From NCBI RefSeq assembly GCF_001590965.1, contig NZ_BCTW01000002.1, positions 124,001-188,000 of the forward strand: a DNA stretch of 64,000 nucleotides. The letters run 5' to 3'. Source of the DNA: Novosphingobium lentum NBRC 107847 (GTDB taxonomy: Bacteria > Pseudomonadota > Alphaproteobacteria > Sphingomonadales > Sphingomonadaceae). This document shows positions 43,157 through 51,004 of the stretch, in pieces. Below the pieces are notes generated by a model that had not been told where the DNA came from, made no database searches, and saw nothing but the letters and a program-made list of their open reading frames with translations. Positions within the stretch are counted from its first letter, which is position 1. Each line of letters begins with the position of its first letter. Both the position numbers and the translations under genes were made by a program.

Positions 43157-43669
43157 ATGGCCAATTATTACACACCCATTGTTGTCCAGCAGGCAATCCC
43201 TGCCATCGACCTCACGGCCCTGGAACGCCTGTTGCTTGCTGAGATCTTCGACATGCAAATCGATGACGACGCCCTCTACCTCTGCAGCGACGAAGGCGTA
43301 TCCGACATGCTCTATCTGGATGTCGAAAAGCTGCGGCCTTGTCTTGATGATCCCGCTGCGGAGAGCACCACGGCATGGAAACAGATCGTCGACCAACATG
43401 GCACAGCCGTGCTTGGCGACGGCGAGATCGAGATCGACGCATCAGGCGGCTGGTGGGAAAACATCCTTCAGGACGTGGTCCGCCGCTCCGACACGCTCGA
43501 CCATCTCTCGGTGATCGCGTCGTTCACCTGCGACAAGATGCGCCCCGATGGCTTCGGCGGCATGGCCATCTTGATAACCGCTGACCAAACTCGCGGGCAA
43601 TCGACCCATGATCTGATGGCGCAGTTCATCGCCGAGGCTGTCGCTGCGGGCGAAATGCAGCCGATCTGA
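43157..43669 (+). CDS. element protein of unknown function (170 aa)
   Basis: The 170-residue acidic protein starts MANYYTPIVVQQAIPAIDLT behind a good AAGGAG. It looks globular, with alternating strands and helices, a WWENILQDVVRR segment in the middle and a helical C-terminus. There are no membrane segments or catalytic motifs that I recognise. It sits within the eight-gene rightward cluster, between two hairpins. I cannot name a family; homologues are probably confined to similar mobile elements. Confidence 0.75.
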   Translation: MANYYTPIVVQQAIPAIDLTALERLLLAEIFDMQIDDDALYLCSDEGVSDMLYLDVEKLRPCLDDPAAESTTAWKQIVDQHGTAVLGDGEIEIDASGGWWENILQDVVRRSDTLDHLSVIASFTCDKMRPDGFGGMAILITADQTRGQSTHDLMAQFIAEAVAAGEMQPI

Positions 43670-43702
43670 CCAGCCCTCTATTACAGGATTTTAATCGCGT
43701 TC

Positions 43703-43726
43703 GCCCGGCCCTGTGCCGGGCTTTTT
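43703..43726 (+). terminator. terminator-like hairpin inside the operon
   Basis: GCCCGGC (43703-43709) pairs with GCCGGGC (43715-43721) around CCTGT and is followed by TTTTT. This is a canonical intrinsic terminator between two same-strand genes. The next gene's Shine-Dalgarno TGGAGA follows 8 bases later, so it may be an attenuator. Confidence 0.75.
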
Positions 43727-43746
43727 GCGTTTTATGGAGACCAATC

Positions 43747-44220
43747 ATGTCCGCACTGCATATTTTCGAGCACGCACCCCTTGGCGCGCTCATCCGTTTC
43801 TCGGACGGCGAACCTCGGCCGCCTGCGCGCTTCAACCGCAAGCTCTCCGCATGGGAGAATTATAACGGCACGGGCAGGTTGACCGCGAAGCAACCGCGCC
43901 GACTGATCGGCAGTCACTGGATGCCAGCGGGATTTCAGCTTCATCTGGGCGACTATGGCAGCGGCGGTATTACGATCATTGTCGTCACCCGCCATTACCA
44001 GCTTGCCAGCCCGCTCGCCTTCGAAATAGTCGAAGTTCCGCTAGCCGGCATGGTCCGTGTACTGACCGAATGGAACGGCGCTATCGAGATGCGGCACCTG
44101 GCCGCCAACATGGCGTCCGCCGAGGCCTGGGCAGCTGACCACCGCTATTCCGACATGCGTTTCGAGGTCGTCGAAGCCGATGAAGCCAATCGCTTCGATC
44201 AACTGCGGAGGGCGGCATGA
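43747..44220 (+). CDS. element protein of unknown function (157 aa)
   Basis: The 157-residue protein starts MSALHIFEHAPLGALIRFSD with the Shine-Dalgarno GGAGA eight bases upstream. It is predicted beta-rich in the first two thirds (RLIGSHWMPAGFQLHLGDYG; GITIIVVTRHYQL) and helical at the end. Its last four bases overlap the next gene (ATGA), so the two are coupled. No family is recognised. The leader sequence before the ATG (GACCAATC) resembles that of the preceding unknown gene (GCCAATC), which hints at shared translational control. Confidence 0.75.
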   Translation: MSALHIFEHAPLGALIRFSDGEPRPPARFNRKLSAWENYNGTGRLTAKQPRRLIGSHWMPAGFQLHLGDYGSGGITIIVVTRHYQLASPLAFEIVEVPLAGMVRVLTEWNGAIEMRHLAANMASAEAWAADHRYSDMRFEVVEADEANRFDQLRRAA

Positions 44221-45038
44221 GCAACGCACCGTCCATCACGGCCATGTTCGCACGAACCGCCGAAGGTCATCTCGCAGCGCAGGTCGATGATCTGGGCTGG
44301 CTCGCCATTCCCGTGGTGGGCGGCCTACGGATGGCGAGCGCCTGGCGTTTGTCCAAACCTATCGGCACATGGGTGTCTGCCGACTTCTATGGTGCCGACG
44401 GGTTCGTAGCCGACGAGATAGCCTTCCGTACCCATGTTGAGGATGTCGCCCAGCACAAGCGCGAATTGGCTGTGCTGTCTCGCCCTGAAACGGGGATGCG
44501 GGTCGGAACGCCGTGGGGAACCTCACAGCAGAGTTACCACTACGCTGACGGCATTCTCTGCCATTCGACGGCAGGGCATGGCGGATTTTACCTCGGTAGT
44601 GAACGCAACGCATCGGTTCATGCCATGTGGCGAAACGGCGATGGCTGGTATGAGGAGGATGCTGAATGGGCCAAAGTCGCATTCAGCTTTCCTCGCCTGT
44701 TCACCACCCGCGAGCGGCGATGTGCGGCTGAAACGCTGTGCAATGATTATCCCGATGTCTGGGAGCACATTCACGGCGTGACGCTGGCACCGGGTGAATC
44801 CCGGGTGAAGGATGAACGGCAGTTCCGGCAGCGCCATGCGGCCGACTGGATTGTCGTCTCCGCGATCCAGTCGGATCGCCATCCCGGTTTCATTGAATGT
44901 GTCGCCAAAATTGGCGGCAATCGGTCACTGGCAGACGAACGGCTCTATCTGGTGCCTGGACACGAATATCAGGCCGGACGCTTTGGCTTCGTGATCGACG
45001 AGCGCGAACATCAGCGGTTCGAACCGCAGGCGGCTTGA
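44217..45038 (+). CDS. element protein of unknown function (273 aa)
   Basis: The 273-residue protein shows no signal peptide or membrane helix. An N-terminal segment, LAAQVDDLGWLAIPVVGGLR, and a YHYADGILCHSTAGHGGFYL stretch near residue 107-126 are the most distinctive parts. The latter, followed by ERNASVHAMWRNGDGWYEED, is an H/G-rich motif that could be a functional site. Similar proteins accompany ParB-like and Strawberry-notch genes in alphaproteobacterial elements (from memory, not checked). It overlaps the preceding gene by four bases and is followed by a terminator-like hairpin. Confidence 0.7.
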   Translation: MSNAPSITAMFARTAEGHLAAQVDDLGWLAIPVVGGLRMASAWRLSKPIGTWVSADFYGADGFVADEIAFRTHVEDVAQHKRELAVLSRPETGMRVGTPWGTSQQSYHYADGILCHSTAGHGGFYLGSERNASVHAMWRNGDGWYEEDAEWAKVAFSFPRLFTTRERRCAAETLCNDYPDVWEHIHGVTLAPGESRVKDERQFRQRHAADWIVVSAIQSDRHPGFIECVAKIGGNRSLADERLYLVPGHEYQAGRFGFVIDEREHQRFEPQAA

Positions 45039-45061
45039 ACAAGTCCAACAACATATCCTTG

Positions 45062-45092
45062 ATGCCCGCCATCGGTTTCCGGTGGCGGGCAT
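45062..45092 (+). terminator. terminator-like hairpin after the 273-aa gene
   Basis: ATGCCCGCCA (45062-45071) pairs with TGGCGGGCAT (45083-45092); an inner CGG/CCG pair closes the loop, and TTTCTGTG follows. The stem is strong, the T-run is weak. It lies at the start of the 190-base leader of the helicase gene. Confidence 0.6.
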
Positions 45093-45108
45093 TTCTGTGT
45101 GTGCCGAT

Positions 45109-45199
45109 CCGCGGCCGCATTGCGGCCGCGGCCAGAGCGAGAGGGATGCCCCGGAAGGGCGAGCCTGCCGGTTGAGAGAAAGACCGCGCGGGCTTGCCC
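45109..45199 (+). promoter_or_regulatory. structured leader of the Strawberry-notch-like gene
   Basis: Two further hairpins follow. The first is CCGCGGCCGC (45109-45118) with GCGGCCGCGG (45122-45131) around ATT. The second is GGGCGAGCC (45157-45165) with GGCTTGCCC (45191-45199), nine pairs with one G-T. Inside the second, CGGT/ACCG (45169-45172 with 45183-45186) presents TGAGAGAAAG. The Shine-Dalgarno AAGGGA comes 16 bases later and is free. Confidence 0.55.
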
Positions 45200-45228
45200 G
45201 TTCACCGCTCTTTCAAGGGACTTCCCAC

Positions 45229-48200
45229 ATGACCAATTCTGCCTCTGCCGCCGCACCGGCGGCCGCTTCGCTCGCGCCTGCAGTTTTCCCATCGTCCTCC
45301 GATGCGATCATCGCGGCTGCATCAGCTCTTTTGCCCCACCTTGAGCGCGGTTCTGCCATCAATGCCGCGACATTGCGGTCCGCCATGGAAACTGCCTTTG
45401 GCGGCTCCGATGCTGAGGGGCGCTGGGACTGGAAAACCGCCTATGAGGCCTGCGAGGTTGCGCAGATACTGTTTCTCCGCAAGTTCGGCCCGGCGCTCGC
45501 CCGACATTCCGGCAATCCTGCCGCACTGCTCGCGATGATCGAAAAGATCACGCGGCTGTTCCCGACGCACACGCGCCGTTCGCAGTCGGGGCAAGCACTC
45601 CAGCAGTTCAGCACGCCGGTCGGCCTTGGCACGGTTGCTGCCATTGCCGCCGCCATCACACCGACCGACGTGGTGCTCGAACCTTCAGCGGGAACGGGCC
45701 TGCTGGCGATCCATGCCCAGCGGGCAGACGCATCGCTGGTGCTCAACGAATTTGCCGACACGCGGGCCGAACTGCTGGAACACCTGTTTGGCGGGGTGGT
45801 TGTCACCCGGCACGATGCCGCGCAGATCGACGACTATCTCGACCCCGCCATTCGTCCCAGCGTCGTGCTGATGAACCCGCCATTCTCCGCGATGGCCCAT
45901 GTCAATCACACGATGAAGGATGCGGCACTTCGCCATCTGTCGTCGGCTTTGGCACGGCTCGCCGAGGGTGGCCGTCTCGTCGCCATCACCGGCGCAGGTT
46001 TCGGCCCAGAGATGCCTATATGGCGCGATGCGTTCATCAAGCTGCAGGAGCGCGGACGCGTGCTGTTCAGCGCCGCCATCGACGGCCGGGCTTACGCCAA
46101 ACACGGCACCTCGGTTTCAACCCGGCTGACCGTGATCGACCGCGTTCCCGCAGGTGATCCCGCTGTCTTCCCGGCATCACCCGGCACAGCACCGGATACG
46201 GCCACACTCCTCACCTGGGTTCTGGAACATGTCCCGGCGCGTCTCGAAGTGTCGGGTGCAGTCTGTGGCCGAGTGCCGGCATCAAGCATTCTGCCGGTGC
46301 CCGCAAAAGCGGCACGAGCAGGAAACCCGCCAACCCCGCAGCCAGTGCGGATCATCCCGCCGACCGAAGCCCACGAGCTGGACTATGCGGTCAAGGATTG
46401 GGTGCCGGAACAGACCGTCCAACTGACTGATGCTATTTACGAGCCCTATGCGCTCCAGTCGCTCAGCATCATCGGCGCGCATCCGCATCCGACCGCTATG
46501 GTGCAATCAGCGGCCATGGCGTCCGTCGCACCGCCCAAGCCGACATATCGTCCGCATTTGCCAGCGCGAATCGTAAGCGATGCCATGCTGTCCGATGCGC
46601 AGCTTGAATCGGTGATCTATGCCGGTGAAGCGCATTCCGGCTTCCTGTCCGGCGCCTGGACGGTCGATGCGACCTGGGACAAGATCGAGGCTGCACCCGA
46701 CGATTCCGAAGCCGCGGTCCAGTTCCGGCGTGGCTGGTTTCTGGGCGATGGCACCGGGGCTGGCAAAGGTCGTCAGGTCGCCGGGATCATCCTCGACAAC
46801 TGGCTGAAAGGCCGCCGGCGCGCTCTGTGGATCTCGGTGTCCGACCGCCTGCTCGAAGATGCGCAGCGCGATTGGTCGGCGTTGGGGCAGGAGCGCCTGC
46901 TGGTCACGCCCTTGTCGCGCTTCAAACAGGGCAGTCCGATCAAACTGGGGGATGGCATCCTGTTCACCACTTACGCGACTCTGCGTTCGCAGGATCGTGG
47001 TGACAAGGTCAGCCGTGTCCAGCAGATCGTCGATTGGCTGGGCGCTGACTTTGACGGCGTGATTATCTTCGATGAAGCCCACGCCATGGCCAATGCGGCG
47101 GGCGGCAAAGGCGGCAGGGGCGATCAGGCTCCCTCCCAGCAAGGCCGCGCAGGGCTGCGGTTGCAACATGCGCTTCCGGGCGCTCGCATTGTCTATGTCT
47201 CGGCGACGGGCGCGACCACGGTGCAGAATCTGGCCTATGCCCAGCGGCTCGGGCTTTGGGGTGGCGAGGATTTTCCCTTCGCGACACGGCCCGAGTTCGT
47301 CGCGGCAATCGAGGACGGCGGAGTGGCGGCGATGGAAGTTCTCGCCCGCGACCTCAAGGCACTCGGGCTCTATGCGGCACGTTCGCTGTCGTTCGACGGA
47401 GTTGAATATGAGATGGTCGAACATGCCCTGACCGAAGAGCAGACCCGCATTTACAATGCCTATGCCGGGGCGTTCCAGGTGATCCACAGCAACCTCGACG
47501 AGGCGCTGGGCATCACCAACGGCAATCTCAATTCTCAAGCCAAGTCGGCGGCACGTTCGGCCTTCGAATCCGCCAAACAGCGCTTCTTCAACCACCTTAT
47601 CACTGCGATGCAGACGCCGACGTTGATTGCCAGGGCCGATGCGGATCTGGCAGCGGGCCATGCCGCCGTCATCCAGATCGTCTCGACCGGAGAAGCCCTG
47701 ATGGAACGGCGGCTCGCCGACATCCCGACCGATGAGTGGGACGATATTCAGGTCGATATAACTCCGCGTGAATATGTGCTCGATTACCTGGCGCACAGCT
47801 TTCCGGTGCAACTCTACGAGCCCTTCACCGACGGCGAGGGCAATCTGTCCTCGCGTCCGGTCTATTCGGATGATGGGCAGCCGGTTGAATCCCGCGATGC
47901 AGTCGAACGGCGTGACCGCATGATCGAAAAGCTCGCCAGCCTGCCGCCGGTGCCTGGCGCGCTCGATCAGATCGTCCAGCGTTTTGGCACCGACATGGTG
48001 GCCGAGGTGACGGGCCGGTCTCGGCGTATCGTTGCCCGCACCCGCGATGATGGCACCACGCGCTTTGCCGTCGAGAACCGGCCTGCTTCCGCCAATCTCG
48101 GCGAGACCCAGGCGTTCATGGACGATGAGAAGCAGATCCTTGTCTTTTCCGACGCCGGCGGCACGGGCAGATCGTATCATGCCGATCTCGGTTGCCGGAA

Positions 48201-49587
48201 CCAGCGCTTGCGGGTCCACTATCTGCTGGAATCGGGCTGGAAGGCCGACAGTGCGATCCAGGGCTTCGGGCGCACCAACCGCACCAATCAGGCGCAGCCG
48301 CCGCTGTTCCGTCCGGTCACAACCAATGTGAAAGCGCAGAAGCGCTTCATCTCGACCATTGCCCGGCGGCTCGACACGCTCGGGGCCATTACGCGCGGCC
48401 AGCGGCAGACCGGCGGACAGAACATGTTCCGCCCGGAGGACAATCTGGAATCGCATTACGCTCGCGATGCTCTGCGTCAGCTCTACCAGCTGATCGTGCG
48501 CGGCAAGGTCGAGGGCTGCTCGCTGGGGCAGTTCGAGGCGGCTACCGGTCTCCAGCTGATCGATGGCCAGGATGGCGGTCTGCGCGATGAACTTCCGCCG
48601 ATCACCACCTTCCTCAACCGGATGCTGGCGCTCACCATCGACATGCAGGACATCTTGTTCACCGCGTTCGAGGGCTTGTTGGCCACCCGGATCGAGGGCG
48701 CGATGGCCAGCGGCACCTATGAAATGGGGCTGGAGACGCTAATCGCAGAGAGCTTCACTGTCACCGACCGGCAGACCATCTATACCCATCCCGGCACCGA
48801 GGCCGAAACGCGGTTGCTGACCATCGAGCAGAAGCATCGCAACGCACCGCTGTTGCTGGCCGAAGCGCTCGACCATGCCCGCGAGCCGGGAGCGGTATTA
48901 CTGGTCAACAGCCGCTCGGGCCGGGCTGCCGTGCAGACCGGCGCGCGCAGCGTGATGCTGGATGATGGTGCGGTCGAAAAGCGTGTCCGGTTGATCCGTC
49001 CAATGGAAAGGACGAACATTCCCCGCGAAGCCATGGACCAGACCCATTGGGAACATGCCGATCAGGCTGCCTTCGCTAAAGCCTGGAATTCCGAGGTCGC
49101 CGATGTGCCCGAGTTCGTGACCAGTTCGCTCCACATCGTGACCGGCTTGCTCCTGCCAATCTGGAAGAGCCTGCCGAATGAATCCTCGCGGGTGTACCGC
49201 CTCCAGGCCGAGAGCGGCGAGCGCATCGTCGGCAGGCGGGTATCGCCCGCATGGGTGGCGGCAACGCTTGGTGCCAAAGCCCCCGAACTTACTGCCGATC
49301 AGGCTTGGACAATGCTGATGGCGGGGGAAGCCGCACTGCATCTGGCCGAGGGGCAAGTGCTGTCCCGTGTCCGGTCGATGGGCACGCCGCGCATTGAACT
49401 CACTGGATTCAACGACCTCGGCGTCGAGCGCTTGAAGGCGCTGGGGCTGATCTCCGAGATCATCTCGTGGAAGCTGCGTCTGTTCGTACCGACGGGCGCT
49501 GATGGGCTGCAGATCCTCGCCAAACTGATCGAACGCTTCCCCATCCAGAAAGTCACTGACCGCCGCAGCGACGCCAGAGCCGCCTAA
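45229..49587 (+). CDS. Strawberry-notch-like methylase/SF2 helicase fusion protein
   Basis: This 1452-residue protein combines a DNA-methylase-like domain with a large superfamily 2 helicase. Residues about 145-250 show LEPSAGTGLLAIHA (SAM-binding) and MNPPFSAMAH, the NPPF catalytic motif of N6-adenine methylases. The helicase has Walker A GDGTGAGKGRQVAGIILDNW near 505, DEAHAM near 614, VSATGATT near 655, and a C-terminal part with SDAGGTGRSYHADLG near 975 and QGFGRTNRTNQAQ near 1010. This is the plan of bacterial Strawberry-notch homologues. The ATG at 45229 has AAGGGA upstream; frames further upstream lie in the leader. It probably remodels or modifies element DNA after transfer. Substrate and activity are untested. 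Confidence 0.88.
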   Translation: MTNSASAAAPAAASLAPAVFPSSSDAIIAAASALLPHLERGSAINAATLRSAMETAFGGSDAEGRWDWKTAYEACEVAQILFLRKFGPALARHSGNPAALLAMIEKITRLFPTHTRRSQSGQALQQFSTPVGLGTVAAIAAAITPTDVVLEPSAGTGLLAIHAQRADASLVLNEFADTRAELLEHLFGGVVVTRHDAAQIDDYLDPAIRPSVVLMNPPFSAMAHVNHTMKDAALRHLSSALARLAEGGRLVAITGAGFGPEMPIWRDAFIKLQERGRVLFSAAIDGRAYAKHGTSVSTRLTVIDRVPAGDPAVFPASPGTAPDTATLLTWVLEHVPARLEVSGAVCGRVPASSILPVPAKAARAGNPPTPQPVRIIPPTEAHELDYAVKDWVPEQTVQLTDAIYEPYALQSLSIIGAHPHPTAMVQSAAMASVAPPKPTYRPHLPARIVSDAMLSDAQLESVIYAGEAHSGFLSGAWTVDATWDKIEAAPDDSEAAVQFRRGWFLGDGTGAGKGRQVAGIILDNWLKGRRRALWISVSDRLLEDAQRDWSALGQERLLVTPLSRFKQGSPIKLGDGILFTTYATLRSQDRGDKVSRVQQIVDWLGADFDGVIIFDEAHAMANAAGGKGGRGDQAPSQQGRAGLRLQHALPGARIVYVSATGATTVQNLAYAQRLGLWGGEDFPFATRPEFVAAIEDGGVAAMEVLARDLKALGLYAARSLSFDGVEYEMVEHALTEEQTRIYNAYAGAFQVIHSNLDEALGITNGNLNSQAKSAARSAFESAKQRFFNHLITAMQTPTLIARADADLAAGHAAVIQIVSTGEALMERRLADIPTDEWDDIQVDITPREYVLDYLAHSFPVQLYEPFTDGEGNLSSRPVYSDDGQPVESRDAVERRDRMIEKLASLPPVPGALDQIVQRFGTDMVAEVTGRSRRIVARTRDDGTTRFAVENRPASANLGETQAFMDDEKQILVFSDAGGTGRSYHADLGCRNQRLRVHYLLESGWKADSAIQGFGRTNRTNQAQPPLFRPVTTNVKAQKRFISTIARRLDTLGAITRGQRQTGGQNMFRPEDNLESHYARDALRQLYQLIVRGKVEGCSLGQFEAATGLQLIDGQDGGLRDELPPITTFLNRMLALTIDMQDILFTAFEGLLATRIEGAMASGTYEMGLETLIAESFTVTDRQTIYTHPGTEAETRLLTIEQKHRNAPLLLAEALDHAREPGAVLLVNSRSGRAAVQTGARSVMLDDGAVEKRVRLIRPMERTNIPREAMDQTHWEHADQAAFAKAWNSEVADVPEFVTSSLHIVTGLLLPIWKSLPNESSRVYRLQAESGERIVGRRVSPAWVAATLGAKAPELTADQAWTMLMAGEAALHLAEGQVLSRVRSMGTPRIELTGFNDLGVERLKALGLISEIISWKLRLFVPTGADGLQILAKLIERFPIQKVTDRRSDARAA

Positions 49588-49638
49588 CGCCGCCGATTTG
49601 CTCATCGTCAAACGACCAGCATAATCGGGAAGGTCATC

Positions 49639-50679
49639 ATGGAAAAACCCGCAACCCAGATCGCACACCGTCTCGGCCAACAGGCCGAGGCGGTGTGTCG
49701 TCATTATCTCTCCAAGGGCTACCGCGAGGGGCGCTATTGGCTGGTTGGCGATGTTCGCAACCAGCCGGGGCGCAGCCTCTATGTCCGGCTCGTCGATATG
49801 GAAAAGGGACCAGCCGGAAAATGGACCGACGCGGCCACCGGCCAGCACGGCGACCTGCTCGACATCATTGCCCTGGGTCAGGGGTACCACCAGCTACGAG
49901 ATGCGCTCGATGAAGCCCGCCGCTTTCTGAGCCTGCCCATGCCGACAGTTGACGCAGACCAACATCGGGATCGGCCCAAATCCAAAGTGCCAGCGGGATC
50001 GCCAGCCGCAGCACAGCGGCTGTTCGCAGCATCCAAGCCAATGCGCCGCACAGTTGCAGAAACCTATCTTCACCGCCGGGCGATCATGACCCTGCGGGCG
50101 ACAGACCCGCTGCGCTTCCACCCGCATTGCTACTACCGGCCCTCGAAAGACGATGCGCCGGGCACCCGCACGGCATGGCCAGCCCTGATTGCAGCGGTCA
50201 CCGATCTGGATGGCAATACGACCGGCGTGCATCGGACGTGGATTGATCCGGACGCTTTGATCAAGGCCCCGGTCGCATCACCGCGCCGTGCGATGGGCAA
50301 TATCCTCGGACACGCCATCCGGTTCGGCATTGCGGACGATGTCATGATCGCGGGCGAGGGCATCGAGACCATGCTGTCGCTACGTGAGGTCATGCCCGCT
50401 ATGCCGCTGGCTGCAGCCACGTCATCCGCACATCTCGCGGCCATCCTGCTCCCGGCAACGCTCAAGCGCCTCTATGTCGCACTCGACAATGACCCGGCAG
50501 GCCATGCGGCAGTGACGACATTGACGCAGCGCGCAGAACCAATCGGGATCGAGGTCATTCCTCTGGTGCCGCTCCTGGGCGACCTCAATGACGATTTGCA
50601 GGAGCGAGGTTCCCGCCAACTGGCGCTCGATCTTGTCGCCCAGCTTCACCTGGCGGATGTAGGGCGATTCCTCGAATGA
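49639..50679 (+). CDS. Toprim-domain primase-like protein
   Basis: This 346-residue protein has an N-terminal region resembling CHC2-lacking plasmid primases (RLGQQAEAVCRHYLSKGYRE; KWTDAATGQHGDLLDIIALG) and a C-terminal Toprim fold (about 225-330). That part carries the metal-binding Glu in MIAGEGIETMLSLREV and the Asp pair in LYVALDNDPAGHAA. TraC/DnaG-like relatives make primers on transferred single strands. No zinc-finger Cys cluster is visible, so it may need a partner or act in recombination. It is 51 bases after the helicase gene with GGAAGG as ribosome site. Confidence 0.85.
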   Translation: MEKPATQIAHRLGQQAEAVCRHYLSKGYREGRYWLVGDVRNQPGRSLYVRLVDMEKGPAGKWTDAATGQHGDLLDIIALGQGYHQLRDALDEARRFLSLPMPTVDADQHRDRPKSKVPAGSPAAAQRLFAASKPMRRTVAETYLHRRAIMTLRATDPLRFHPHCYYRPSKDDAPGTRTAWPALIAAVTDLDGNTTGVHRTWIDPDALIKAPVASPRRAMGNILGHAIRFGIADDVMIAGEGIETMLSLREVMPAMPLAAATSSAHLAAILLPATLKRLYVALDNDPAGHAAVTTLTQRAEPIGIEVIPLVPLLGDLNDDLQERGSRQLALDLVAQLHLADVGRFLE

Positions 50680-51004
50680 CCGGGCAATGGCCGGGAAGGG
50701 AAGAGAAGTTTCGGGTCCGGGTCTGTGATTACCTGGCTCCGGCATCTTGCCTGCCTGAGAGAGCCGCGCGCACGGCCTTCTGCAAGGGCGATCTGAGAGA
50801 CCGGATGGGCCGGGCCTGCAACGGCGGGCGGCCACTATTTTCCGTCGGCGCAAACGCGCCTTTACACCGCGAAGCAAAATAGCCGCCGCCCGCCGTCCTT
50901 CGCTGACGCTGCGGCCGCAAGGGTGCAGGCCCGTCCCATCCGGCCAAGAGGATCGCCACGAAGGCCGAGCGTGACGCGCGGTCACAGCAGCGAAGGATCA
51001 GCCG
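50680..51004. other. 325-base gap with large nested inverted repeats
   Basis: No gene is supported. Outer arms at 50801-50820 (CCGGATGGGCCGGGCCTGCA) and 50924-50943 match with one mismatch. Inner arms at 50822-50841 (CGGCGGGCGGCCACTATTTT) and 50876-50895 match with two or three mismatches, closing a 34-base loop. A 28-base insertion with the palindrome GCGGCCGC (50911-50918) sits in the right side. The beginning (50680-50712) repeats the CCGGGCAATG plus GA-rich run found before the ParB-like gene. It could be a structured RNA leader, an origin or a protein-binding cruciform. Confidence 0.7.
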
